A DNA stretch of 64,000 nt from Spirochaetaceae bacterium (GCA_025358255.1 JANYKC010000051.1:1-64000); one strand, 5' to 3'; shown: positions 33,142 through 42,442, counted from the first letter of the stretch. The notes: a model not told the origin generated them from the letters alone. Numbers and translations are program-made.

Positions 33142-34494
33142 GATGCCGAAACCGTTCAGCAGGATGACGAGGATGAGGACGGGGGCCACGAAGCGCAGGA
33201 AGGCGAGGATCACCTTGGTGTGCCAGGGTTGTGCCGCATGGCCTTTCCGGAGTTCGGCCTCGAACGGTTTCCTTCCCAGGAGCCAGCCGGCCACCACGGC
33301 GATGGCCAGGGCGCCTATGGGGAGGAGGACATTCGACGAGACGAAGTCGAAGAGGTCGAAGAAACCCTTGCCGAACAGCCTCACCGACCCGAGGACAGCG
33401 CTTTGGGATAGCGTGGCGAGGGTTCCGAGGGCAAACATGGCCGTGCCGGTGAGGCAGGCTGCCACAGGCCGTTTTACGCGCCCTTTTTCCACCATCCAGG
33501 CAACAGGCACCTCGATGAGGCTTACCATTGCGCCGATCGTCGCCACCGATGCCAGCACGAAAAAGATGGTGGTGAAGAAAGCGCCGCCGGGCATCCTGGA
33601 GAAGATCAAGGGGATCGTATTGAACAGGAGGCCTGGACCGCCTGCCGGTTGGCCGCCGAAGGCGAAAACGGCCGGGAAGATCGCAAGCCCGGCGAGTAGC
33701 GATACGATGGTATCGGCCAAGGCAACGCGGACCGCGTTGGGCGCTATCCTGGTCCCATCCGGGAGGTAGGAGCCGTAGGTCGTCATTGTGCCCATCCCCA
33801 AGGATAGCTTGAAGAAGGAGAGCCCGAGCGCGGCGATGAGGACTGAGCCAGTGATCTTGGACAGGTCCGGCTTGAACAGGTAATCGACTCCCGCGAAGGC
33901 GCCCGGAAGGGTAAGTGCCCGGATGTCGCAGATCACGAGGAGGATGAGGAGGAGGGGCATGAGCGCCTTGGTCGCCTTCTCAATGCCCCGTGATACCCCG
34001 AGGGCGATGATGGCGCTTGTCATGGCGAGGACGCCAGCCTGCCATGCCAGGGGTTCCCAGGTCCCACCGGCAAGGGAGCTGAAAGTCCCCGCGCCGAGCG
34101 CTTTCCCGCCAAAGGCCGCGACAGCCGATTTGAATACGTAGGCGAATACCCAGCCCGCGACATCAGTGTAGAAGGCCATGATGAGGAATGCCGAGAGGAG
34201 CCCTGCCCAGCCGATGGCCGCCCAGATCCCCTGCTTCGGCACGACGGCTCCGTAGGCATGGACCGCGTCCAGCCGCATTTTCCGTCCGATCAGGTGTTCG
34301 GCCACAAGGACCGGCAGGCCCACGAGGACTACCGAAAGAAGGTAGGCGAGGACAAAAGCCGCCCCTCCATTGGAGCCGGTCAGGAAAGGGAACTTCCATA
34401 TATTGCCAAGGCCGATCGCCGATCCCAGCGTTGCGGCGAAAGCCCCGAGTCCCGATGCGAAAGCGTCCCTTCCTTTTTTGTTCGTGCTAGTCAT
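33130..34494 (-). CDS. sodium-dependent transporter, NSS/SNF family
   Basis: A 454-residue, roughly 11- to 12-helix secondary transporter of the neurotransmitter:sodium symporter family, importing amino acids or related amines with Na+. Helix 1 carries the signature GSAIGLGNIWKFPFLTGSNGG. Other landmarks are MAFYTDVAGWVFAYVF and SFFKLSLGMGTMTTYGSYL. The start at 34494 (MTSTNKKG) has AAAGGAG nine bases upstream; a longer frame to 34521 has no such site. The substrate cannot be deduced. Confidence 0.93.
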   Translation of the reverse strand: MTSTNKKGRDAFASGLGAFAATLGSAIGLGNIWKFPFLTGSNGGAAFVLAYLLSVVLVGLPVLVAEHLIGRKMRLDAVHAYGAVVPKQGIWAAIGWAGLLSAFLIMAFYTDVAGWVFAYVFKSAVAAFGGKALGAGTFSSLAGGTWEPLAWQAGVLAMTSAIIALGVSRGIEKATKALMPLLLILLVICDIRALTLPGAFAGVDYLFKPDLSKITGSVLIAALGLSFFKLSLGMGTMTTYGSYLPDGTRIAPNAVRVALADTIVSLLAGLAIFPAVFAFGGQPAGGPGLLFNTIPLIFSRMPGGAFFTTIFFVLASVATIGAMVSLIEVPVAWMVEKGRVKRPVAACLTGTAMFALGTLATLSQSAVLGSVRLFGKGFFDLFDFVSSNVLLPIGALAIAVVAGWLLGRKPFEAELRKGHAAQPWHTKVILAFLRFVAPVLILVILLNGFGIIRL

Positions 34495-34718
34495 TGTTGC
34501 TCCTTTGTGAAGAAACACCATGCCATGGAGTCCACTGTCATTTCAAGTCGCATGTCGAAGCGAAAGGAGGGTTCTGCCTCCCCACATGCAGGATGCCATG
34601 CAATACGGCCCCCCTCCGATGATTGACCGTGGCGCGCTGGGCGGTCCCGGAATTTCGTCCACCTTTTCCGCTTGCATCCCGGCTCGAATTGCTTGAGACT
34701 GGTCCTTGGAGGATATCC

Positions 34719-34898
34719 ATGTCTCAGCGAATAGGTGATTTTCTCGTGGAAATCGGTGCCATGACGAGCGATCAAGTAGACTCGGTGCTGGCCTTGCAGA
34801 AGGCCGGCGATGATCGCATGTTTGGCGAGATCGCCATTGCCTCCGGATATATCGACGACAAGGCCCTTAAGTCCTATGTAGACCGCCCGAAACAGTGA
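34719..34898 (+). CDS. small MshEN/GspE-N-like protein
   Basis: A 59-residue protein starting at ATG 34719, seven bases after GGAGG. RIGDFLVEIGAMTSDQVDSVLALQ and GEIAIASGYIDDKALKSYVD follow the two-half pattern of GspE N-terminal/MshEN domains (IG..Lve.g.it..ql..al..q.....lGeiai..g.i....l). MshEN modules elsewhere bind c-di-GMP; this single short version may be a regulatory or structural protein. It is followed by a strong terminator. Confidence 0.7.
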   Translation: MSQRIGDFLVEIGAMTSDQVDSVLALQKAGDDRMFGEIAIASGYIDDKALKSYVDRPKQ

Positions 34899-34927
34899 TT
34901 GCCGGCTAACCCCGGCTTTTATTCGCT

Positions 34928-34955
34928 GGCCGCCTTCATGGCGGTCTTTTTTTTT
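34928..34955 (+). terminator. intrinsic terminator of the MshEN-like gene
   Basis: A 7-bp GC-rich stem (GGCCGCC / GGCGGTC with one G-T pair) with loop TTCAT, followed by nine T. It overlaps the 3' end of the convergent RsmI-like gene. Confidence 0.85.
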
Positions 34956-35748
34956 GCTGATGGCTTCGCTTTCCCTGCGATGCGGCCGGTTTCGCCTTCG
35001 ATGCATGGCCTTCCAGTTGGGTTCCAGGAGGCCGGCCGACGAGGAAGACCGCCGGCACTTTGCCTATCACGCAGGGACGGCTTCGCCATTGAGCGACACT
35101 TTCCTGGCGAACCATTTCAGCTTCGGTTGTAAGGCCCGCGGCTACGCAGAGGCGGGTATCGATGGAAAGGACCTCGAGGCAGTCGGCCAGCAGCTTGTCA
35201 TTGCGATAGGGGGTCTCGATGAAAAGCCTGGTTCCGCCATCCGATCTCACCGCGCGCTCCATGGCTAGAAGGGCCGCCCTCCTCGCCATCCGCTCCTGAG
35301 GCAAATACCCAAGGAAGGTGAAGCGTTGGCCATCCAAACCAGAGGCCGAAAGGGCAAGAAGCAGGGATGAAGGTCCTGTCAAGGGAACAACTCGTATGCC
35401 CGCAGCATGGGCCGCAGCGACCAAGGCCCCACCTGGATCGGCTATGCAGGGGAGCCCCGCCTCCGACATGAGTCCGAGGTCCTCGCCCCTCAAGGCAGGC
35501 GCTAAAAGGCCGGGAAGGGCTTCCATTGGAGTATGCTCATCGAGCCTGTCCATGGTCACGGCAGCCAAGGCTTCCTTGTCCATGACCTTTGCGAGTAGGC
35601 GCCAGGCCGCTCGTTCACCTTCCACGACAAAGCGCCGCAACCCGCCTATCCTGGCCATGACCGCGGAAGGAATCACGAGCTCCAATGGCCCTGCCTCCGA
35701 GTTGAGGACATTGGGTATGAGGTAGAGTGTGCCCGGTTTTTCCGCCAT
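34936..35748 (-). CDS. RsmI-like SAM-dependent methyltransferase (tetrapyrrole methylase fold)
   Basis: A 270-residue protein of the RsmI/tetrapyrrole-methylase family, whose members methylate ribose 2'-OH of C1402 in 16S rRNA or act on related substrates. Segments include GTLYLIPNVLN at the N-terminus, LMSEAGLPCIADPGGALVAAA and VVPLTGPSSLLLALSASGLDGQRFTFLGYLP, all RsmI-like. It is shorter and more divergent than E. coli RsmI, and resembles a SAM-methyltransferase subgroup in spirochaetes and Bacteroidetes. The tail is rich in Lys and Gln. It is the last gene of the leftward operon, starting three bases after the FAD subunit gene. Confidence 0.82.
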   Translation of the reverse strand: MAEKPGTLYLIPNVLNSEAGPLELVIPSAVMARIGGLRRFVVEGERAAWRLLAKVMDKEALAAVTMDRLDEHTPMEALPGLLAPALRGEDLGLMSEAGLPCIADPGGALVAAAHAAGIRVVPLTGPSSLLLALSASGLDGQRFTFLGYLPQERMARRAALLAMERAVRSDGGTRLFIETPYRNDKLLADCLEVLSIDTRLCVAAGLTTEAEMVRQESVAQWRSRPCVIGKVPAVFLVGRPPGTQLEGHASKAKPAASQGKRSHQQKKRPP

Positions 35749-35751
35749 GAC

Positions 35752-36579
35752 CTACCTTGAAAGGAGATCCAGGACCCCGTCCACGAGCGTCCCGAACTGG
35801 AGGCGGAGCCGCGGCGAGAGGTCGGCCGCGGCCTCGTGATACTCTTCCGCAAAAGCGCTTCTCTGCTTGGATTCCAAGGGAAGCCTGCGCCCTATGAACT
35901 TCGACTCGATCTCCCGGAGGCGAAGCGCGATCTGTCCTGCGAAGGCCAGGCGGAATTCCGAGAGGATGCCCTTTTCCGCCTTTGTGGCAAGGGCAAAGAC
36001 CGCCGTATCCTTGGATGGATAATCCCTGGTTCCGACCTTCCGCAGAACCACGAGGTCCCAACGATCGAGAGGGAGGCGAAGCCGCACCAGGATGTTGCCG
36101 GCAGGGAAATCGGGCGCGCCGTCCGAGCCTGCAAGGCGGTTCACGTTCACCCAGCGCGAACCGGATGCGTCGCGCAGTTCGACGAGCGCATCAAGGCAGG
36201 CCAGCGCGGGCCAGGCATCCATGAAACGCGAGGTGGAGGCAAGGTTGCCTCCGATGGTCGCGAGCGAGCGCAGCGCCGGCGTCCCTATGCCTCGCAGCGC
36301 AAGCGCGAAGAGCTCGGGCACCGCGTTTTCGCGGAGCTCCAGGATCTCGGCAATGGTCACGCAGGCGCCGATCTCGACGAAGCGCTCGGTGAGCGCCACC
36401 TGGCGCAGCTCCGAGAGCCCGCAAATCGAAATGACCTCCGGCGGAAGCCTGGCATAGGGTTCCGATTGTCCCCTGAGGATTTCCGTCCCCCCGGAGTAGA
36501 TGACGGCGTCGGGCATCCTTCGAACGAGATCGAGGAGTGCCGGAAGGCTGTCAGGGAAATAGACTTCACTGGCTCGCAC
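35752..36579 (-). CDS. FAD-binding subunit of a molybdenum hydroxylase (XdhB/CoxM type)
   Basis: A 275-residue FAD subunit from GTG 36579, ten bases after GAGGAGG and overlapping the 2Fe-2S subunit by 14 bases. The FAD-binding landmarks are VIYSGGTEILRG (the AGGTDL-type motif) and LRSLATIGGNLAST (the (T/S)IGGN motif). A central tract rich in charged residues and the CO-dehydrogenase flavoprotein C-terminal domain (YPSKDTAVFALATKAEKG) follow. It would take electrons from the 2Fe-2S subunit. A longer upstream frame is spurious. Confidence 0.88.
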   Translation of the reverse strand: MRASEVYFPDSLPALLDLVRRMPDAVIYSGGTEILRGQSEPYARLPPEVISICGLSELRQVALTERFVEIGACVTIAEILELRENAVPELFALALRGIGTPALRSLATIGGNLASTSRFMDAWPALACLDALVELRDASGSRWVNVNRLAGSDGAPDFPAGNILVRLRLPLDRWDLVVLRKVGTRDYPSKDTAVFALATKAEKGILSEFRLAFAGQIALRLREIESKFIGRRLPLESKQRSAFAEEYHEAAADLSPRLRLQFGTLVDGVLDLLSR

Positions 36580-37054
36580 GGCGGTAATGCCTCCTCGCCT
36601 TGAGTTCGGCTGCCGCCTGCACTCCCTTGACCATCGTCTCGGGGTCCGTGCATCGGCAGGGGACGGAGGCCATCTCCTCGAGTATCTCGCGTGCGCTTGG
36701 CCTGGCCTGCCTCTCAAGGAGCGCGGCCGTGGCGAGGATCTTTCCTGAATCGCAGAACCCGCAGGTTTCGAGGCCGGCTTCTGCGAAGCCTTTCATTATG
36801 TCGGCGAATTCATCGGTCTGGGAGAACCCCTCTATGGTGATGACTTCGCGTCCCCTGACGCGGAAGACCGGCAGGAGGCAGGAAGGGGCTAGGCGGCCGT
36901 CAAGCAGGATGAGGCACTTGCCGCAAACACCCCGTCGGCAGTCGGCCTTGACACCAAGCAAGCCGAAGTGCTCGCGCAACGCATCCGCGAGCCTGTCATA
37001 CGATCGTGCGTTGAGCGATACGTCCTCGCCGTTCAGGATGAAGGATATGGTCAT
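36566..37054 (-). CDS. [2Fe-2S] subunit of a molybdenum hydroxylase (XdhC/CoxS type)
   Basis: A 162-residue iron-sulphur subunit starting at ATG 37054 after GGAGGAAGC. All eight cluster cysteines are present: the plant-type ferredoxin set in DCRRGVCGKC and SCLLP, and the second cluster in TCGFCDSGK and PCRCTDPE. This is the standard small-subunit architecture of the xanthine dehydrogenase/aldehyde oxidoreductase family. It overlaps the large-subunit gene by four bases and the FAD-subunit gene by 14. Confidence 0.93.
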   Translation of the reverse strand: MTISFILNGEDVSLNARSYDRLADALREHFGLLGVKADCRRGVCGKCLILLDGRLAPSCLLPVFRVRGREVITIEGFSQTDEFADIMKGFAEAGLETCGFCDSGKILATAALLERQARPSAREILEEMASVPCRCTDPETMVKGVQAAAELKARRHYRRASQ

Positions 37055-39147
37055 GCTTCCTCCGCGACGACGGAAAGGTCCTCGGGCCGGACGGGAAGCT
37101 CCCTGAAAGGCGTTCCTGCCGCCTGGGAAACGGCAGCCAGGAAGGCCGGGGGGATGGTGTCGAAGGGAAGCTCTCCGATGCCCTTCGATTTCGGGCGTTT
37201 TTCGGTCTCGCACAGTTCGACGTGAATCGGAGGAAGGTCCGCGGGCGACATGAGGCCATAGGAGAGGTAATCCTCCTCTGTGACGGCTCCGGATGCGATG
37301 TCGAGCCGTTCCCGGACGCAAAGGCCGATGGCGTCGGCCGAGCCGGAACGGAGGGCGGATTCCGCATGGGAGCGGGAAACGATGAGGCCGCCGTCAACGC
37401 AGATCCAGACGCTCAAGGGTATGGGTTCCAGTGTCCAAGGGTCTAGTTCCACCTCGACGATCGCGCCTCCCCAGCTTGCGGTCTCGAAAAGCGACCCTTC
37501 GACCCTGCCATTTTCCCAACGGATGGGCTTGGGTACGCGATAGACGCTTTTTGCGGTCAATGGCAGGGGATCGCGGAAGCGGCGCTTTTGGATGTTCTCG
37601 CAAGCCTTCTCCACAAGCCGGTTCACGACGGTCACGCCGCGGGAAAGGGTGACCGGACCGGAATTAGGCGCCTTGTCCGTGTCCGGCGGCGCCACGGCCA
37701 CGGAATCGATCGGTATGTCCAGGAGGAGGGCAGCTGTCCTTTTCCAGATAGCCCTGACGCTCGGCTTGCAGGCCGCGGCGCTTGTCCGTATCGTGATGGT
37801 CAGGTCCTTTTCCAGGCTGACCTCGACTGTGTAGGAGTTGGGCGAGTCCCCGGTGAGGAACGAACCCGCGCCCTGGTAGGCGAAGGCGAAGCCGATGCCG
37901 CGCAAGGGACCGTCGGCGCGGCCGGAGCGGCGCTTGCGGACCAGTTCATAGCATGCGTACTTCCGATGGAAATCGCTGGCAGCGGCGAGCCGAAGGGCGA
38001 TGGCTTCGTAAGGCGGTTCATCCTTGAGGGCCTCGCCCGTGATGAGGAGGGAGCCTTTCCTTAGCACGTTGCGCGATTTCCAATCAATTGGATCCTCTCC
38101 GGACTCCTGGGCCAGGAGGGCCGCGGTGGCTTCCGCGGCGAAAAAGGCCTGCGAGGCGCCGAGCCCCCCAAAAGCCCCCATGGGCGGGTCATTTGTCGTG
38201 ACCGCATAGCCCTCGACCCTGAGGTTCGGGCATGCATAGGCGCCTGGGGCAGCGAGGCAGATCTGCGAGAGGGTCTCTTCCGCGAGGGGACCATAGGCCC
38301 CTACATTGACCGCGACCCGGGCGTCCACGGCGGAAATCCGGCCAGTGGAATCGAGGGCCGCCCTCAAGGTGATGGAGGACCGCGCCCTTTTGGGGGAATA
38401 GAGGAAGTCCTCTTCACGCGTGAGGAAAATCCGGGAAGGCTTGCGGACCAGGTATGCGGCGATGGCGGCATGGCAGGAGAGGAGCGAAGGGTACCAGAGC
38501 TTGCCGTCCATGTGGACTCCGAGCCTCGTGGGGCGCACGACCACCTCTTCGTTCTTGCAGCCGAGCGCGATGGCGACCGAATCGCGGACATGGTAAGGCC
38601 ACTGGGTGGCGCACCAGACGCCAAGCTTGTCGTAATCGAAGGATGCGACGGATCCCTGAGGTTCCGAATATAGGTGCTCGCTGGCCCCGGAGCGATAGGT
38701 GCCTTCTATGGTTTCCTCGGCAATGGAAAAGGCAAGGTCGGGGTCCCCCATCACGGCGATACGTTTGGAGAGCACCTGTTCGGAGGAAAAGCTCTCCCAG
38801 GACAGGACCGCTTCTTCCTCTTCGCAGTCCACCACCGTCGATCGGGCAAGCTCGGCGGCGACAAGGGGATTGGCGCCCACCACAAGGGCGACCGGCTCTC
38901 CGCGGTAGGATGCCCTTTCGGCGGCCAGGATCGGCACCTCGGCTCCGAATGAAAGTATGTGGTTCTTTCCGGGGATGTCCGAAGGCAGGATGAGCCGGTA
39001 GCCCGCCGGAAGGCGGGGAGGCGTGACCGAACGGATACGGCCGCGCGCGACCGGCGACCTGACCGTCGAGATATGCAGCATTCCTTCGAATGAGATGTCG
39101 GTCAGCGAAAGGGAAAAGCCCTCGGCATCGCGTTCGGCCTCCATCAT
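37051..39147 (-). CDS. molybdopterin-binding large subunit, xanthine dehydrogenase family
   Basis: About 698 residues from ATG 39147, overlapping the aminotransferase gene by four bases. It contains the aldehyde oxidase a/b-hammerhead (ISTVRSPVARGRIRSV), the molybdopterin contacts GAFGGLGASQAFFAAEATAA and a C-terminal GIGELPFDTIPPAF in which the Glu of GxGE is the catalytic base. The length is somewhat shorter than typical xanthine dehydrogenases (about 750). Position of Mo-contacting residues varies, so the substrate (purine, aldehyde or N-heterocycle) cannot be told. Why it shares an operon with polysaccharide genes is unclear. Confidence 0.85.
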   Translation of the reverse strand: MMEAERDAEGFSLSLTDISFEGMLHISTVRSPVARGRIRSVTPPRLPAGYRLILPSDIPGKNHILSFGAEVPILAAERASYRGEPVALVVGANPLVAAELARSTVVDCEEEEAVLSWESFSSEQVLSKRIAVMGDPDLAFSIAEETIEGTYRSGASEHLYSEPQGSVASFDYDKLGVWCATQWPYHVRDSVAIALGCKNEEVVVRPTRLGVHMDGKLWYPSLLSCHAAIAAYLVRKPSRIFLTREEDFLYSPKRARSSITLRAALDSTGRISAVDARVAVNVGAYGPLAEETLSQICLAAPGAYACPNLRVEGYAVTTNDPPMGAFGGLGASQAFFAAEATAALLAQESGEDPIDWKSRNVLRKGSLLITGEALKDEPPYEAIALRLAAASDFHRKYACYELVRKRRSGRADGPLRGIGFAFAYQGAGSFLTGDSPNSYTVEVSLEKDLTITIRTSAAACKPSVRAIWKRTAALLLDIPIDSVAVAPPDTDKAPNSGPVTLSRGVTVVNRLVEKACENIQKRRFRDPLPLTAKSVYRVPKPIRWENGRVEGSLFETASWGGAIVEVELDPWTLEPIPLSVWICVDGGLIVSRSHAESALRSGSADAIGLCVRERLDIASGAVTEEDYLSYGLMSPADLPPIHVELCETEKRPKSKGIGELPFDTIPPAFLAAVSQAAGTPFRELPVRPEDLSVVAEEA

Positions 39148-40322
39148 GGGCCCGAAGCCCTTGCTTCGGCCACGATGGCCTTGACCGCCTCGATCACCCT
39201 TCGTCCCTGCTCCTCCGACATGCCATGCCATATCGGGATCGAGATGCTCCGCGAGGACTTGTCCCAGGCTTCGGGGAAGTCCGAAGGGGAAAAGCCATAT
39301 CTCCTAGCCCAGTAGTCCATGGTATGGAGGGGGATGAAATGGACAGAGCTGCCGATCCCGCGAGCTGCCAGGCGGCCGATGAATTCGCCGCGCTCGATGC
39401 GGAGTTTCCCCGGCACAAGCCGGATGGCGAAGATATGCCAGGAGTGCCCGGGATGGACGGGAGGAAGTTCGATCGCGTCCAGATCGGCAAAGGCCTTGAG
39501 GTAGCCAGCGGCGATTGCCTGCCTTTCGGCCAGGAAGGCATCCGCCTTCTTGAGCTGCTCCCGGCCGATGGCCGCAAGGAGGTCAGGCAGGTTGTACTTG
39601 TAGCCCGCTTCGATCACGTCGTAGAACCAGGCAGGCTTGGTCGAGGTGTAGCGGTCCCAGGCATCGCGGTCGAATCCGTGGGAACGCATGAGCGCCATGC
39701 GCTTGCGCAGGGAGTCGTCGCGGGTCACAATCATGCCGCCTTCCCCTGTCGTCATGGTCTTGTTGGCGTAAAAGGAATAGACGCCTATGTCGCCTATCGT
39801 GCCGGCGAAGCCGCCCTCCATGCGGAGGGGAAAGGCGTGGGCCGCATCCTCGACGACGGCTGCGCCATGGCTACGGGCAATGTCGATGATCTCGGCCATG
39901 TCGCAGGGATTGCCGCCGATATGGATGGGGAGGACAGCCTTGACGTGGCGTTCCCGAGCGAGGAGGCTCTCCAGTTTCCCCGGGTCCATGTTGTAGTCGG
40001 CCTTGCCGATGTCGCAGAAGACCACTTCTGCCCCAAGATGGCGGGCCACTGCGGCTGTGGAGACGAAGGTATATGGGGTTGTGGCGACCTTGTCGCCCGG
40101 ACCCACGCCCAGTGCCTCCAGGGCGAGGTGCAGTCCGCTCGTCGCGGAATTGACCGCGAGCGCCGCGGGAGCGCCTACAAAGGCGGCGAATTCCTCCTCG
40201 AAGGCCTTGGCGACCGAGCCCGTGGTCAACCACCCGGATCTGAGGACGGACAGGACGGCGTTTTCCTCTTCCACGCCCAGGGAAGGGCGGGCGTAAGGTA
40301 TGAAGTCAGTACTCGGGTTCAT
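39144..40322 (-). CDS. DegT/DnrJ/EryC1/StrS aminotransferase
   Basis: A 392-residue PLP-dependent sugar aminotransferase. It has the N-terminal PYARPSLGVEEENAVLSVL, the family's GDKVATTPYTFVSTAAV segment, the His/Asp pair VVEDAAHAFP and the PLP lysine in YSFYANKTMTTGEGG. It aminates a keto-sugar nucleotide, most likely the 4-keto product of the adjacent CapD/PglF-like dehydratase, giving an amino sugar for a surface glycan or glycoprotein. It overlaps the dehydratase gene by 17 bases. Confidence 0.93.
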   Translation of the reverse strand: MNPSTDFIPYARPSLGVEEENAVLSVLRSGWLTTGSVAKAFEEEFAAFVGAPAALAVNSATSGLHLALEALGVGPGDKVATTPYTFVSTAAVARHLGAEVVFCDIGKADYNMDPGKLESLLARERHVKAVLPIHIGGNPCDMAEIIDIARSHGAAVVEDAAHAFPLRMEGGFAGTIGDIGVYSFYANKTMTTGEGGMIVTRDDSLRKRMALMRSHGFDRDAWDRYTSTKPAWFYDVIEAGYKYNLPDLLAAIGREQLKKADAFLAERQAIAAGYLKAFADLDAIELPPVHPGHSWHIFAIRLVPGKLRIERGEFIGRLAARGIGSSVHFIPLHTMDYWARRYGFSPSDFPEAWDKSSRSISIPIWHGMSEEQGRRVIEAVKAIVAEARASGP

Positions 40323-41796
40323 GCTCAGGAAAGATAAGCGTAGGAACGAATTTTTTCAAGACTTCCCTGATGGCTTGGCGGTTCCTGTAGATAGCCTCTT
40401 TCCCTTCGGTGGGGCTGCAGATCGGCGCGAGCTTGCCGAGGGCCTCCTCGATGGGGAAGAGGCCGCCTTTTCGCTCCAATCGATTGACGCGGGGGTATTT
40501 GGTTGGAACGATGGTCTCGCATTCGGCGATGAGGTTTTCGTGGATTTTCTCGCCGGGACGCAGGCCTACATACTCGATCCTGATATCCCGGCCGGGTTCG
40601 TATCCATAAAAACGTATCATCTGTTCGGCAAGGTCGTTTATCCGTACAGGCTCGCCCATGTCGAGGAGGTAGAGCTCTCCGCCCGAACCTACGCCCCCTG
40701 TCTTGAGCACAAGGGAGCAGGCTTCGGGTATGGTCATGAAGAAGCGGGAAGTATCGGGATGGGTCACGGTCACCGGACCACCCTTGGCGATCTGGCTTCG
40801 GAAAAGCGGGACGATCGAACCGCGTGAGCCAAGTACGTTGCCGAAGCGTACGACCATGAAGTCCTGGTCGGAAGCCGCTCTTTCGCGGGCGTTCATGACT
40901 ATCCGTTCGGCGAGGAATTTGGACGCCCCGTAGACGCAGACTGGATCCACGGCCTTGTCCGTCGAAATGAGGACGAGGCGCTTCACCCCGCTTTCCAGCG
41001 CGGCTTCCACCAGGTTCTTGGTGCCGAACACGTTGTTCTCTATGGCGGCGATGGGATTGGCTTCCATCATGGGCACGTGCTTGTAGGCTGCGGCGTGAAA
41101 GACGGCATCGGCCTTGAGCCTGTCCAGGATGAAGCGGACATAGGCCGATTCCTTGAGCTCGCCGATGACGGGGACGATGGAGGTTTTCTCGCCGACGCCT
41201 TCTTCCTGGAGGAGGCGAAGTTCCCGGTCTATCTGATAGATCGAGTTTTCCCCATGTCCGAACAGATAGAGGCGGGCGACCCCCGCTGACAGGAGCTGGC
41301 GTGCGAGTTCCGACCCGATGGAGCCTCCCGCACCAGTGATGAGGACACGCTTGCCCCTGAGATAGGAAAGGCTCTGCTTGAGTCCGATGGCGACCGGACT
41401 GCGTCCGAGAAGGTCCTGGGGGTCGATCTCCCGCGCCTGTATGAGGTGGGCATCGCCTTCGATGATCTGCACGATGCCGGGGACTATCCTGATGCGCTGG
41501 AATCCGGCCCTTTTCAATAGGAAGTAGAGCTCGCGCAGTTCCTCGCTCGTGGCGCTCGGGATGGCGATGATGGCCTCGTCCGCGGGAAGGCGGGACAACA
41601 GGTTGACCACGTCCCGGATCGGGCCAAGGACGGGAATGTCCTCGATGCGTGAGCCGATCTTTCGCGGATCATCGTCAAGGAAGGCCACGACCGAACCGAA
41701 GACGCCCTTTGCCTTTATCTCACGCGCTATTGCCCTGCCCGCAAAACCTGCACCCAATATGTAAATCCGCGCGTCATCCTTTTCGTGCGTCATCAT
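40306..41796 (-). CDS. CapD/PglF-like nucleotide-sugar 4,6-dehydratase, soluble form
   Basis: About 496 residues. An N-terminal Rossmann domain (ARIYILGAGFAGRAIAREI) is followed by an SDR epimerase domain with KRVLITGAGGSIGSELARQL, VFHAAAYKHVPMME and the active-site-like VLISTDKAVDPVCVYGASK. This is the FlaA1/PglF/CapD architecture, UDP-GlcNAc C6 dehydratase or epimerase, but without the four membrane helices usual at the N-terminus. Followed by a sugar aminotransferase, it likely makes a 4-keto-6-deoxy intermediate that is then aminated. It overlaps the end of the NusG-like gene by 23 bases. Confidence 0.88.
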   Translation of the reverse strand: MMTHEKDDARIYILGAGFAGRAIAREIKAKGVFGSVVAFLDDDPRKIGSRIEDIPVLGPIRDVVNLLSRLPADEAIIAIPSATSEELRELYFLLKRAGFQRIRIVPGIVQIIEGDAHLIQAREIDPQDLLGRSPVAIGLKQSLSYLRGKRVLITGAGGSIGSELARQLLSAGVARLYLFGHGENSIYQIDRELRLLQEEGVGEKTSIVPVIGELKESAYVRFILDRLKADAVFHAAAYKHVPMMEANPIAAIENNVFGTKNLVEAALESGVKRLVLISTDKAVDPVCVYGASKFLAERIVMNARERAASDQDFMVVRFGNVLGSRGSIVPLFRSQIAKGGPVTVTHPDTSRFFMTIPEACSLVLKTGGVGSGGELYLLDMGEPVRINDLAEQMIRFYGYEPGRDIRIEYVGLRPGEKIHENLIAECETIVPTKYPRVNRLERKGGLFPIEEALGKLAPICSPTEGKEAIYRNRQAIREVLKKFVPTLIFPEHEPEY

Positions 41797-42328
41797 GGAG
41801 ATCGCCGCCCCCTTGTGTGACCTTTTCGACCACCAGGAAGCCAAGATCGACAAGGAAACCCGTCGAACAAATGTCGAGGGCCACTTTCGCTCTGCCACGC
41901 CTTCGGTCCGCCTTGACGATTTTACCCTCGAGGCCCTTCAAGGGGCCTTGAATCACGACGATCCGGTCGTTCTCGTCAAAGGTCACTTTCGATATATCGG
42001 CGTATTTACCGAACGATATGAAGTGGAGGAGGATACTCTTGTCATTATCCGAAAGGGGGCTCGGTTCAAGGCTTGTCTTGAGAAAGCGATAGAAGCCCGC
42101 GGTTCGCCTTATAATCCATCGATCAGCGTCATCAAGGCTCGGCGTCTCATAGAAGACATAGCCGGGGAAGACCGGCAGGAGCTTGTTGGTGACCTTGCCG
42201 GCCTTGCGTTGGGGCAGGAGGCGCTTAGGCGCAAAAAAACGCCCCTTGGGGGGCTCTTCCTTGGCTAGGATGCGGCGGATGAAATCATCTTCCTCGGTGC
42301 TGCGAACCTGTACTGCGTAATAAAGCAT
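41774..42328 (-). CDS. NusG-paralogue antiterminator (RfaH/LoaP-like)
   Basis: A 184-residue NusG-family protein from ATG 42328 (MLYYAVQVRSTEEDDFIR). The N-terminal NGN domain binds RNA polymerase; the C-terminal KOW motif is VVIQGPLKGLEGKIVKADRRRGRAKVAL (conserved Gly-x-x-x-G-x-x-G). It is the first gene of a seven-gene leftward operon for nucleotide-sugar enzymes and a molybdenum hydroxylase. Such operon-specific NusG paralogues (RfaH, LoaP, UpxY) allow RNA polymerase to read through long polysaccharide operons. The general housekeeping NusG lies elsewhere. Confidence 0.85.
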   Translation of the reverse strand: MLYYAVQVRSTEEDDFIRRILAKEEPPKGRFFAPKRLLPQRKAGKVTNKLLPVFPGYVFYETPSLDDADRWIIRRTAGFYRFLKTSLEPSPLSDNDKSILLHFISFGKYADISKVTFDENDRIVVIQGPLKGLEGKIVKADRRRGRAKVALDICSTGFLVDLGFLVVEKVTQGGGDLHDDARKG

Positions 42329-42442
42329 TGTTTTGGCGGCGGTTGTTCCCGTCCGCAACCCAAAGATAGCATGGCTGGCAGACCGCGACAATGGGATCGT
42401 CTTGGTAAAGGGCGGGCAAGGTTTCGCCGATAGTCAATAGGT

